NCBI GenBank assembly: GCA_022820805.1
Contig: JAJEEV010000007.1
Coordinates: 1-64,000 of the forward strand
DNA from: Acidimicrobiia bacterium
GTDB lineage: Bacteria > Actinomycetota > Acidimicrobiia > Acidimicrobiales > Aldehydirespiratoraceae
Length of the DNA stretch: 64,000 nucleotides
Reading direction: 5' to 3'
Made by a program: the position numbers and the translations under genes. The notes below the pieces were generated by a model that had not been told where the DNA came from, made no database searches, and worked only from the letters and a program-made list of their open reading frames with translations. Positions 8,882 through 16,371 of the stretch are shown here, in pieces; the stretch's first letter is position 1, and the number at the start of each line of letters is the position of its first letter.

Positions 8882-8973
8882 CCGGCCGGCGGGTCCTGTC
8901 GTCGAGGCCGCTCGACGGACGGGGCTTCGCCCCATTGTCCGTCGACCGTGCCTCGCCGCCACCCCCCGGCCTC
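8882..8973 (-). repeat. Dispersed hairpin repeat family 1, copy 3 (inverted)
   Basis: Third copy of the hairpin element, in opposite orientation to the copies at 4796 and 4926. It again lies between convergent genes (ubiX and the oxidoreductase at 9010). The inner GGGGC/GCCCC stem and the GTCCGTCGA arms are kept, with a few changes. Occurrence between convergent genes three times supports a role in ending transcription. Confidence 0.85.
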
Positions 8974-9009
8974 ACGGGGTCACGGGTCCCAGCCGGGCGT
9001 CGGGGGCTT

Positions 9010-10626
9010 CTACTGGAGGGTGCGGAGGACGACTTGGGCGGCGTTTCGGCCTGAGGCGCCCCAGATTCCTGCGCCGGGGTAGGTGCCGGCGCCCGACAGG
9101 AACAGGCCCGGGACGGGGGCCCGGTAGCGGCTTAGTTCCCGGCGGCGGCCGAGCAGCGACGCCAGCGGCGAAGCCGCGTAGGAGGGGGTGTAGCCGCGGG
9201 GCAGGAACAGCTCGCGCTCGTATCGGTCCGGTGTCATGGTCCGGTAGCGGTCGATCGAGTCCAGGAACCCGGGCTCCAGCAGGGTGGACCACACCTGCAG
9301 CCAGCGGGCCGGCTCCTGTGACCCCTCCCAGCCTCCCTCGAGGTTGTATGGGGTGAAGAGCGCTTCGAGGCTCAGCACGTGGTGGCCGTCGCGGCTGCGC
9401 ATCGACGGGTCCAGCACCGAGGGAACGTTGGCCATCATGGTGGGGCGCGGCGCCACCTTCCCGAGCGGCCTGAGGCGGTGGGCCTCGGCCAACTCCTCGA
9501 TCGAGGGCGACATCACATAGTTGGACTCAGCGGGGTCGCGTCCCTCGAACAGGTCGAGCAGTCCGGAATCCTCCAGGACCGGGTAGCGGGGGACGTCGGT
9601 GATCACCGCGTCGATCTTGGACTGGTACCCGTCGCCGGGCTCCTGGGAGCGGGCCCGGGCGACGAAGCGGCGGGCCCTGGCGCTCTGCGGCTCCGCCAGC
9701 CAGTGAGTCGCTACCGGGGCGGGGTCGCAGGTCGCCACCACCGCGGCCGCGGCGATCTCGGTGCCGTCGCCGAGGCGCACGCCGTGCACCCGCCGGCCAT
9801 CGTCGAGCAGCCCGGCCACCGGGGTGCCGCAGCTCAGCCGGCCTCCGGCCGCGGTGAAGGAGGCGGCCAGGGCGTCGGTGAGGGTGCCGCTGCCTCCCAC
9901 GGGCCGGCCCGTCTTGACGAGGTGGCGCATGGCGTAGAGCGCTCCGGCCAGGCCGGTGCCGGGGGCGTCGGGCGGCGCGCCCCACACGGTGGGGCCGTTG
10001 GAGATGCCCGGCATGACCAGGGCCTCGTCGTCGAAGTAGGTCCGCAGCACGTCGAGCGCGGTGGCCCGGCTCCACTGCAGCAGCCGGGCCGCGCCCTTGC
10101 CGCGGCGGGCCAGCAGCCGGGCCAGCATGCGGGGGGTGGAGGCGGGGCCGATGCCCATCTCGAGGGTTAGTTCGGCTACGGGCCGGGCGTCGGCGAGGTA
10201 GCGGCGGTAGGCGTCGGCCTGGGAGGGCCGGTGGCGCCCGATCGACTCGATGGTTCGCTCGCTGTCGTTGAAGAACATCCACGGCGGGCTGCCGTCGTAG
10301 CTCATGTAGACGGTGGCGGGGTCGGCTTCGAGGTATCGCAGCCCGTGGCCGGCCAGGTCGAGGTCGTCCATGAAGGGCATGGCCCGCACCAGGGTGTGGT
10401 CGCAGCTGCAGATGTTGAAGCGGGCGTCGAGGTCGCTCACGGTCGAGGCGCATCCGCCGACTTCGTCTCGGGCTTCCACCAGCATGGTGGCCACACCGGC
10501 CCGGGCCAGGTAGGCCGCGCAGATGAGCCCGTTGTGACCGCCGCCCACGACCACTACGTCCAGGTCTCGAGCCGGCGTGGCCTGTTCCCGGCCGCGGCCG
10601 GTCTCTTCGCTTACGACGGTGCTCAC
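9010..10626 (-). CDS. Phytoene-dehydrogenase-like FAD oxidoreductase
   Basis: NAD(P)/FAD-dependent oxidoreductase of the phytoene desaturase/PYROXD2 type, 538 residues. A dinucleotide-binding motif, VVVVGGGHNGLICAAYLA, follows a short polar leader (residues 24-41), with EARDEVGGCAS after it. The C-terminal part LFLSGAGTYPGAGIWGASGR is the family's second FAD-contact motif. The start is GTG at 10626. It is not part of a visible carotenoid cluster, and PYROXD2-type proteins have mostly unknown substrates, so no pathway is assigned. An 85-bp gap separates it from yqeC upstream. Confidence 0.8.
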   Translation of the reverse strand: MSTVVSEETGRGREQATPARDLDVVVVGGGHNGLICAAYLARAGVATMLVEARDEVGGCASTVSDLDARFNICSCDHTLVRAMPFMDDLDLAGHGLRYLEADPATVYMSYDGSPPWMFFNDSERTIESIGRHRPSQADAYRRYLADARPVAELTLEMGIGPASTPRMLARLLARRGKGAARLLQWSRATALDVLRTYFDDEALVMPGISNGPTVWGAPPDAPGTGLAGALYAMRHLVKTGRPVGGSGTLTDALAASFTAAGGRLSCGTPVAGLLDDGRRVHGVRLGDGTEIAAAAVVATCDPAPVATHWLAEPQSARARRFVARARSQEPGDGYQSKIDAVITDVPRYPVLEDSGLLDLFEGRDPAESNYVMSPSIEELAEAHRLRPLGKVAPRPTMMANVPSVLDPSMRSRDGHHVLSLEALFTPYNLEGGWEGSQEPARWLQVWSTLLEPGFLDSIDRYRTMTPDRYERELFLPRGYTPSYAASPLASLLGRRRELSRYRAPVPGLFLSGAGTYPGAGIWGASGRNAAQVVLRTLQ

Positions 10627-10711
10627 GACCGCTCCCCGCCCGCATCGATGTCTCCGACCGGCGCCGCCTGTTCGGAACCGCGGTCGGCTTCGTCGATGAC
10701 GACGGTCTCGC

Positions 10712-11464
10712 TCACGGCCGCGGCCCGTCCACGTCGGTGCTCGCGTCAGCGTCGGTGTCTGAGCGGACCACGACCAGCGACTCGGTCCCCCGCCGGTCGA
10801 GTTCGGCGACTAGTTCGGCGACCTGGAGGTCGTCGGGGTCGGCTCCGGCCACTGCCACGGTGAACCGGGCCGATTCGGGGACGTTCTTGGTCATACCGAC
10901 GGGACTGGTGAGCGCGGCGGCCGCCCGTGCCGGCGTGAGCCGCTCGTACGGCGAGCAGCCCGCGGCGGCGGCCACTCGCAGCGGTCGGTGGACCCGGTCG
11001 GCGATCACGTAGCCGAGCGCGTCGGCGCCGATGCAGGCCACCACGTGGGTGGACGTGGCCGGGATGGGCGGCTCCCACGGTGCGGGGGCGGTGAAGGGGC
11101 GGCGGCGGGCTCCATCGGCCTCCACAATTATGTGATCGGCGGCCTGTGCGGCAAACCAGCGGTCGACCTCTTCGGGGCTGTAGCCCAGCGCTTTGCGCTC
11201 GTCGGTGCTTTTCCAGGCCAGCACGGCATCGTGCTGGGCGAAGGCGGCGGCCAGGTCGGTGGCGGTGGGGCCGATCAGGGTGGGGAACCCGCCGGTGCGG
11301 TCGCGTCCCATGCGGGTGGTGGTGGTGAGCAGCGTGGGGGCCGGCAGCTGGCGGCCCAGCGCGAACAGCAGGGTCGTCTTGCCGCCGCCGCCGACCAGGG
11401 ACACCAGCGATCGGCGCCCCAGTTCGAGGGCCTCAGCGGCGCCGGCCAGGTCGGTGGCGCGCAC
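10712..11464 (-). CDS. yqeC: YqeC-like selenium-dependent hydroxylase accessory protein
   Basis: Matches the YqeC family (TIGR03172), GTP/ATP-binding proteins linked with selenium-containing molybdenum hydroxylases. The 250-residue product has a P-loop near the N-terminus (SLVGGGGKTTLLF), the LLTTTTRM segment, KALGY, and the family motif IIVEADGARRRPF. It is encoded divergently from, and about 190 bp away from, the selenocysteine tRNA, and this pairing supports a selenium role. The biochemical step (handling of labile selenium for a molybdenum cofactor) is not proven for the family. No molybdenum hydroxylase lies in the window. The start is GTG at 11464. Confidence 0.82.
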   Translation of the reverse strand: MRATDLAGAAEALELGRRSLVSLVGGGGKTTLLFALGRQLPAPTLLTTTTRMGRDRTGGFPTLIGPTATDLAAAFAQHDAVLAWKSTDERKALGYSPEEVDRWFAAQAADHIIVEADGARRRPFTAPAPWEPPIPATSTHVVACIGADALGYVIADRVHRPLRVAAAAGCSPYERLTPARAAAALTSPVGMTKNVPESARFTVAVAGADPDDLQVAELVAELDRRGTESLVVVRSDTDADASTDVDGPRP

Positions 11465-11479
11465 GGACCCGACGGTCGG

Positions 11480-11563
11480 TCAGATCTCCCGGATCTTGCG
11501 GGCCAGCACGACGGCCAGAGCCACCAGCGCGCCCAGGATTACAAGCCGCTTGAAGGTCTTCAC
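11480..11563 (-). CDS. Possible 27-residue membrane peptide
   Basis: A short frame starting at GTG 11563 encodes a basic start (KTFKR) and a single hydrophobic segment of about 15 residues, ending RKIREI. It stops 15 bp before the yqeC start and could be cotranscribed with it. A longer frame would run into the tRNA and is unlikely. There is no known family and the call is tentative. Confidence 0.3.
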   Translation of the reverse strand: MKTFKRLVILGALVALAVVLARKIREI

Positions 11564-11656
11564 ACGCCGAAGGGTAATGGGATCGCGCGCCACCGCAACG
11601 AGGTTCCGGCAGCGCCCGACGGGGCCAAGCCGGGCGAGCCCGTTACCCTGCCGGGC

Positions 11657-11752
11657 GGAGGTGTCTGAGCGCCTGGTGGGCTCCCCCGCCTTCAAAGCGG
11701 GTGGGACGGGCGATCCCCGTCCGGCGGGTTCGATTCCCGTCCACCTCCGCCA
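11657..11752 (+). tRNA. selC: Selenocysteine tRNA (anticodon TCA)
   Basis: A 96-nt tRNA with an encoded CCA. The acceptor GGAGGTG pairs with CACCTCC, the D-arm has GAGC/GCTC, and the anticodon stem CCCGC/GCGGG holds the loop CTTCAAA with TCA at 11692-11694. A long variable arm (GGACGGG, loop CGAT, CCCGTCC) and a T-loop TTCGATT follow. The long variable arm and UCA anticodon identify tRNA-Sec, which inserts selenocysteine at UGA. This supports the two readthrough genes at 30011 and 31569. SelA, SelB and SelD are not in the window. Confidence 0.95.
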
Positions 11753-11911
11753 TTGTCGCCGACGTCACCTCGCTGTCTGGCCGGCCCTTCCAGCCGCGGG
11801 CGCTGCCCGAACTCGGCCCCCGAAGTCCCCAACGAAATCCCCAATAGTCTGCTCAACCTGTTTCCTGAATCTGCTGCCCATGAGGGTGAAGCCCCCAAGA
11901 AGGAGCTCGCG

Positions 11912-12392
11912 ATGCCCAACGGAGACCCCGAGCACGACGAGATGCCCGAAGTCATCCTCACGGTCGCCCGACGCCAGAACGACAAGCAGGATGCGCTACT
12001 TGACTCCCACAAGCGCCAGGGCGTCATCATCGCTGGCGGCTACCTCACCACCGGCACCCTCACCATCGCCGCGATGGACCCGGACCACGCCGCGCCCGCC
12101 GCGGCCATTGTGCTGGTCTGGAGCCTCGCGACCAGCCTCATAGCCGGACATATCCAATGGCTCGCCCACCGATGGGCCGCCAGCCCCACCATCGCGTACC
12201 TCATCGAGAACTACTACGAGGCCGGACACAGCCGCGAAGTCCTTGAAACTAGACCTCGCCGAAACCCACGAGGTCCAGTACCGCCGCAACGACGACACCC
12301 TTCAAAAGATCAAGAAATGGCTGCTCATCCAGGCCGTCGTCGCCTTCGTCGGCGTCTGCCTCCTCATAGGAGTGCTGCTTTCAGTATCGTGA
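11912..12392 (+). pseudogene. Three-segment membrane protein gene with a frame disruption
   Basis: The frame from ATG 11912 (AGGAG 7 nt upstream) encodes an acidic start, two membrane segments (GVIIAGGYLTTGTLTIAAM and a second beginning AAAIVLVWSLATSLIAG) and a cytoplasmic part. Near 12240 the sensible reading moves by +1 nucleotide. The new frame continues KLDLAETHEVQYRRNDD and ends in a third membrane segment, stopping at 12392. The old frame runs on only as Arg/Pro-rich nonsense. Either the gene is broken, the assembly has a one-base error, or there is frameshifting. No family is recognised; the layout is loosely like small membrane effector proteins. It lies 160 bp after tRNA-Sec. Confidence 0.5.
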
Positions 12393-12396
12393 CTAC

Positions 12397-12525
12397 ATGG
12401 CCAAGGAGCAGTCCACCAACTCTCGGTCCAGGCCGCGACCCGGAGCGATGCCCGTCAGAACCGTCAACAGAGGCTTCATCCCCGAACGTCGCAAACGACG
12501 CCCAGACAGCAACCCCTCCTCCTGA
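12397..12525 (+). CDS. Basic 42-residue microprotein
   Basis: An ATG 4 bp after the stop of the preceding membrane-protein frame opens a 42-codon frame rich in Arg, Lys, Ser and Pro (it ends RRKRRPDSNPSS). Position and tight spacing suggest cotranscription with the membrane protein. There is no hydrophobic segment and no recognised motif. It may be a small accessory protein of the patch next to tRNA-Sec. Confidence 0.4.
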   Translation: MAKEQSTNSRSRPRPGAMPVRTVNRGFIPERRKRRPDSNPSS

Positions 12526-12610
12526 ACCGGCGGCACTCGCCGCGAGCGCGGCCACGCCGACCTTCCCCTCGGCCCTGATACTGATCGGGCGGGCCGGAAT
12601 GGGGGCGGTG

Positions 12611-13684
12611 CTAGGCGCTGTCTTCGATTGCTGACTGGAACGCTTGCAACGTCTGCGGGTCGAAGCAGACGAAGCGGATCGTGCGCACCTTGGTGGAGGC
12701 CGAGCGGACGGCGTCCACGGCGGTCGTGGCGGCTGCCTCCAGCGGATAGCCGCGGGCGCCTGTTGCGATTGCCGGGAAGGCCACGCTTTCGGCACCGACC
12801 TCGTCTGCGCACGCCAGGGACTCGCGGTAGCACGACTCCAGCAGCACCGGCTCGCCGTGAGTGCCGCCGCGCCACTTCGGCGCCACCGTGTGAATGACCC
12901 ACGGAGCCGTGAGTCGGAAACCCCGGGTGACCACCGCCCGCCCAACGTCACAGCCGCCGAGCGCTCGACAGTGCCGCAGGAGTTCGGGGCCGGCGGCGTG
13001 GTGGATTGCGCCGTTGATGCCGTCTCCGGCCTCAAGATGCCTATTGGCGGTGTTGACGATGGCGTCGACGTCCTGGTCCGTGATGTCTCCGAGCACAGCT
13101 TCAAGGGTGGGGATCCGTGACCGGATCGTCGGCAGCACCAAAGGCATCGGCTCGCCGGACACGAGCACGATCAGGTCTCGCAACTCGTCACGCTCACTGA
13201 CCGGGTCGAAGTTCTCCGGGTCGAAGTCTCCCCGCTGGCGGTCGGGATGGCTCTCGATCCTTGCCGAGGTCGCCACAAAACCCGTCTCTTTGGCCGCGAA
13301 CGTCACTTCGTAGATGCCGTGACCGGTCCAACTGCGATGCAGGAACAAGCGATCGTCCTCCATGAACGACAGCCACCTGTCGTCCATGCCCATGGGCGAG
13401 TACCCCCTGGCGATCGCCTGCATGTCTTCTCGCGTGATGAGCATGTTCGGCGGCGGGATCGCCACCGGCTCCATGATGGGTGAGAGACGTCCCCAGCAGT
13501 CGTCGTCGTGGTCGTGGTCCACGGCGCACCAGGACACAAAATCGCTTCTGCCAGGGACGTCTTCAGGTGGCCCGTCGGGTCCCCACAGCGCCAGGCTGAA
13601 GAGGCTCAGCGTCTTGTCATTTGAGCCTTCGGCGCTGCCGGTGCTCTCGCCTGTCTCGTCCGATCGGTCGTCGCTCACGTGCAC
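12611..13684 (-). CDS. Macro-domain protein with a conserved N-terminal domain
   Basis: The C-terminal half (about residues 185-355) is a macro domain of the ADP-ribose or O-acetyl-ADP-ribose hydrolase type. It contains GDITDQDVDAIVNTAN (adenosine and active-site loop), GDGINGAIHHAAGPEL, and FPAIATGARGYPLEAAA at the phosphate loop. The N-terminal part has a segment reading DRWLSFMEDDRLFLHRSWTG, which I recall from other uncharacterised proteins fused to ADP-ribose-related domains. The likely role is removal of ADP-ribose from a protein, nucleic acid or metabolite. The start is GTG 13684. It converges on the small genes of the tRNA-Sec-adjacent patch, so a mobile or defence-related origin is possible but not shown. 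Confidence 0.75.
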   Translation of the reverse strand: MHVSDDRSDETGESTGSAEGSNDKTLSLFSLALWGPDGPPEDVPGRSDFVSWCAVDHDHDDDCWGRLSPIMEPVAIPPPNMLITREDMQAIARGYSPMGMDDRWLSFMEDDRLFLHRSWTGHGIYEVTFAAKETGFVATSARIESHPDRQRGDFDPENFDPVSERDELRDLIVLVSGEPMPLVLPTIRSRIPTLEAVLGDITDQDVDAIVNTANRHLEAGDGINGAIHHAAGPELLRHCRALGGCDVGRAVVTRGFRLTAPWVIHTVAPKWRGGTHGEPVLLESCYRESLACADEVGAESVAFPAIATGARGYPLEAAATTAVDAVRSASTKVRTIRFVCFDPQTLQAFQSAIEDSA

Positions 13685-14082
13685 TCAACTCTTCGCAGTC
13701 CTGATTCCCTGGCGGTCTCACCGCACTCCGACCTCAATCCAACCACGCCTGTGTGACATCCAGGGCCTGCACTCGGCGCCAACGGACTCCACGACGATGG
13801 AGCGGTACGCGTAGACCAGGCTGTAGGGTTTTACGTGCCTGAAGGTCACGGTTAGTAGGCCACGGCTGAATTGACCGTATACCCCAGGTGTCGGGATCCC
13901 GGAACGCACGGGGTCCCTTTCCTCTGTGCCCAGCGAGCCGTGACCCCGGGCGAATCCTGGCGCGGGTCTTGTGAGTTTGTCGGACACCTGATACCCACGG
14001 GTTGGGCGGCGGCGGTTTGCTTGGGGTCATAGGCTCGGCTTGTGGTTGGGTTGCTGGATATCGGGCGCAGTTAGCGGGTTGG
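13685..14082. other. Intergenic region without a convincing gene
   Basis: About 400 bp between the macro-domain gene and the desaturase gene, which are divergent. Minus-strand frames of 89-98 codons are open here but have no domain character or ribosome site. The composition is less GC-rich than its neighbours around 13750-13900. I see no tRNA, repeat copy or clear terminator. It must contain the promoters for both neighbours. Confidence 0.5.
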
Positions 14083-15564
14083 GTGGTGACTGGCGCGGCG
14101 GCGCGTGACTACGGCCTTACCGGGGCCGACTCGCTCCGGGCGGTCGAGGCGGGCCTGGCGGAGGCCGAGTGGTTCCGGCCGCCGATCGACGCCGACCGGC
14201 TGCGGGAACTGCAGGCCCGCACCAACGCCCGGGCGGCTCGTGACACCGTGCTTTGGCTGGCCCTGATCGCGTTATTCGGCTACCTGGCCTGGCGGTCGCT
14301 GGGATCGTGGTGGGCGGTGCCCGCGTTCGCGGCCTACGGGGCGCTGTACGGCGGGGCCGCGGACTCCCGCTGGCACGAGTGCGGCCACGGCACCGCCTTC
14401 CGTGCCCGATGGCTCAACGACGCCGTCTACTACCTGGCGTCGTTCATGCTGCTGCGCCCGCCGACGCTGTGGCGCTGGTCGCATGTGCGCCACCACACCG
14501 ACACCCTCGTGGTGGGCCGCGACCCCGAGATCGTGTTCCCCCGGCCGTCGTCGCCGCTTGCGGTGCTCGGCGTGTTCGTCCCGGTGCTGATCCTGGCCAA
14601 GTCACTGTGGCGGACCGCCCGCCACGCCGCCGGCCGCATCGACGACGACGCGGCCGCCCTCGTCCCCGCCGACCAGTTCCGCAGGCTCAGATGGGAGTCG
14701 CGTGCCTACATCGCGGCGCTCGCCGCGGTCGCGGTGTGGTGCGCCGCGGCCGGCTCGATAGTGCCCGCGCTGTTCATCGGGCTGCCCACGTTCTACGGAG
14801 CCTGGATGCTCATGTTCTTCAGCGTGATGGAACACGCCGGGCGGCGCGAGGACGTGCTCGACCACCGCCTCAACTCCCGCACGGTGTACATGAACCCGGT
14901 CCTGCGGTTCCTGTACTCCAACATGAACTACCACGTCGAGCACCACATCTTCCCGACCGTGCCCTATCACGCGCTGCCCGCCCTCCACCAAGAGATCAAG
15001 GGCTACCTGGCCCCCGCGGAACCGTCCACGCTGCACGCCTATCGGAGCATCTTCACCACGCTGCGCAAGCAGTGGCGCGACCCGTCATACGACGAGCCCC
15101 GGCCCGACGTTCCCGAGGTGGCCGACTCGGATCGGGCCTACGTCGACACCAGCGTCGCCGCATGGGCCGGGGACCGCCACGACAGCCTCGTGGACCTCGG
15201 CCCGGCGCACGAGCTCGCCGCCAACTCGGCCCGTCGCATCGACCACGGCGGCGCCACCTACGCGCTCTACCGGCTCGATCCCGAGGACACCGGCTCGGTC
15301 GCCGTCGACTCGCCGGGCTGCGAGTTCGTGCTCAGCGACGGGCTGTGCACCCACGGCCAGGCTCACCTCGCGGAGGGTGCCGTGCTCGACGGCATGGTCG
15401 AGTGCCCCAAGCACAACGGCTGCTTCGACCTGGGCACCGGCGAGCCGCTGCGCCCGCCCGCCGTCGAAGCGATAACCCTCTACGACGTGGCCGTGCGCAA
15501 CGGCCGGGTCGTTTCGCGCCTCCGGCCCCGCACCGACTGTCGAGCTGTCGGAGCCGCTGGGTGA
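14083..15564 (+). CDS. Fatty-acid-desaturase-like protein fused to a Rieske ferredoxin domain
   Basis: The N-terminal two thirds are a membrane di-iron desaturase/hydroxylase with the three histidine clusters HECGHG (from His98), HVRHH (from His134) and HVEHH (from His284) between membrane segments. The C-terminal 110 residues are a Rieske [2Fe-2S] domain with CTHG (Cys422, His424) and CPKHNGCFD (Cys441, His444). The fusion puts the electron donor in the same chain as the oxygenase. Rieske ferredoxins of the MocE type are often encoded next to such desaturases. The start is uncertain: GTG 14083 or 14086 fits the domain, while a TTG at 14002 would add 27 residues. The substrate could be a fatty acid, carotenoid or sterol-like lipid. 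Confidence 0.8.
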   Translation: MVTGAAARDYGLTGADSLRAVEAGLAEAEWFRPPIDADRLRELQARTNARAARDTVLWLALIALFGYLAWRSLGSWWAVPAFAAYGALYGGAADSRWHECGHGTAFRARWLNDAVYYLASFMLLRPPTLWRWSHVRHHTDTLVVGRDPEIVFPRPSSPLAVLGVFVPVLILAKSLWRTARHAAGRIDDDAAALVPADQFRRLRWESRAYIAALAAVAVWCAAAGSIVPALFIGLPTFYGAWMLMFFSVMEHAGRREDVLDHRLNSRTVYMNPVLRFLYSNMNYHVEHHIFPTVPYHALPALHQEIKGYLAPAEPSTLHAYRSIFTTLRKQWRDPSYDEPRPDVPEVADSDRAYVDTSVAAWAGDRHDSLVDLGPAHELAANSARRIDHGGATYALYRLDPEDTGSVAVDSPGCEFVLSDGLCTHGQAHLAEGAVLDGMVECPKHNGCFDLGTGEPLRPPAVEAITLYDVAVRNGRVVSRLRPRTDCRAVGAAG

Positions 15565-15704
15565 GCGCTGGATCTATGACGGGCTCTTCTTCCCGCCCAA
15601 GCCGCTAGTCGCAGTTACCGAAGGATCAGATTCGTCGTTGCCTTGAGTCGTGGCCGCGGGGCAGACTCGCCGTCACAGGTGCCCGTCCAGGTGGTCATCC
15701 GATC

Positions 15705-16268
15705 GTGAAGTACGTCTTTGAGCCCGAGGTCCTCCAGGAGGTGGCCCAAGCGCATCTCGATCTGGCGCTGGAGGAGATGATCCCGGCGGTCACTCACGAT
15801 CTCGCCGAGCGGTATCCCGGCCTGATCGACACGGAGCCCGAGTGGTTCTTCAACAACGCCGGCGGCGCCATGGGCCAGCTCACCATCTTGTACGCCTCGC
15901 TTCGCGAGTACCTGATCTTCTTCGGCAGTCCCATCGGCAGCGGCGGGCACACCGGCCGGTATCGCTTCGCCGAGGACTACGCGATCGTCCTCGACGGGGA
16001 GATGTGGCACTACGGCGAAGGCGACCTCCAGAGGCAGGAGTACCGCCCGGGCGACATGGTGCACCTGCCGAGAGGCAAGGCGATGGGGTACCGCATGGTC
16101 GACGGCGCGTGGATCCTCGAGTACGCACGCGGCTCCGTCCCCTCGATGCTGCCGTTCGGGGTGGCGGACACCCTGTTCAGCACCCTCGACCTCACCAGCC
16201 TGGTCCGCACGTTCCGGATCTACGCCCGCCACCTCCGGCGTTCCGCCCGGGCCCGGCCACCCGCCTAG
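15705..16268 (+). CDS. ERG2/sigma-1-receptor-like protein
   Basis: The 187-residue protein matches the ERG2 (sterol C8-C7 isomerase)/sigma-1 receptor family over its whole length. Family hallmarks are NNAGGAMG (about residues 50-57), the ASLREYLIFFG segment with Tyr69, GSGGHTGRY, AEDYAIVLDGE with Asp91, and WILEYARGSVPS with Glu139. Tyr, Asp and Glu at these places correspond to the ligand-pocket residues of sigma-1 (Glu172, Asp126) and ERG2. The N-terminal membrane anchor of the animal and yeast proteins is missing. The likely role is isomerisation or binding of a sterol- or terpenoid-like cation; no other sterol gene is visible. It follows the desaturase-Rieske gene by 140 bp on the same strand. 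The start is GTG 15705. Confidence 0.85.
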   Translation: MKYVFEPEVLQEVAQAHLDLALEEMIPAVTHDLAERYPGLIDTEPEWFFNNAGGAMGQLTILYASLREYLIFFGSPIGSGGHTGRYRFAEDYAIVLDGEMWHYGEGDLQRQEYRPGDMVHLPRGKAMGYRMVDGAWILEYARGSVPSMLPFGVADTLFSTLDLTSLVRTFRIYARHLRRSARARPPA

Positions 16269-16336
16269 CGGTCGTCCGCCTAGCGGTCGTCCACCTAGCG
16301 GTCGTCCGGCTCGCAGTCGTCCGGCTAGCGGTCGTC
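16262..16336 (+). repeat. Five tandem 15-bp repeats across a stop codon
   Basis: Five consecutive 15-bp units of the type CRCCTAGCGGTCGTC lie end to end. The TAG inside the first unit is the stop codon of the ERG2-like gene. The fourth unit has diverged most. The block lies between convergent genes. Unit number could vary between strains; no function is evident. Confidence 0.85.
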
Positions 16337-16371
16337 CACCCGAGTGGGCGACCCGGTTGCCCTCTCGACGG

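Noticed and set aside
11480-11695. A 71-codon minus-strand frame overlapping tRNA-Sec.
   Set aside because: Its first 44 codons are antisense to the tRNA and to non-coding sequence; only the last 27 codons look protein-like, and these were listed separately with low confidence.
11753-14000. Integrated mobile element with an att site at the tRNA-Sec 3' end.
   Set aside because: No integrase gene and no second copy of the tRNA 3' end could be found in the window.
15545-15643. An open stretch after the desaturase stop encoding LSEPLGERWIYDGLFFPP.
   Set aside because: It looks faintly protein-like but has no start codon, overlaps the desaturase end in another frame and is only about 33 codons long.
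16262-16336. CRISPR array.
   Set aside because: Units are 15 bp with no spacers and no cas genes nearby; it is a simple tandem repeat.
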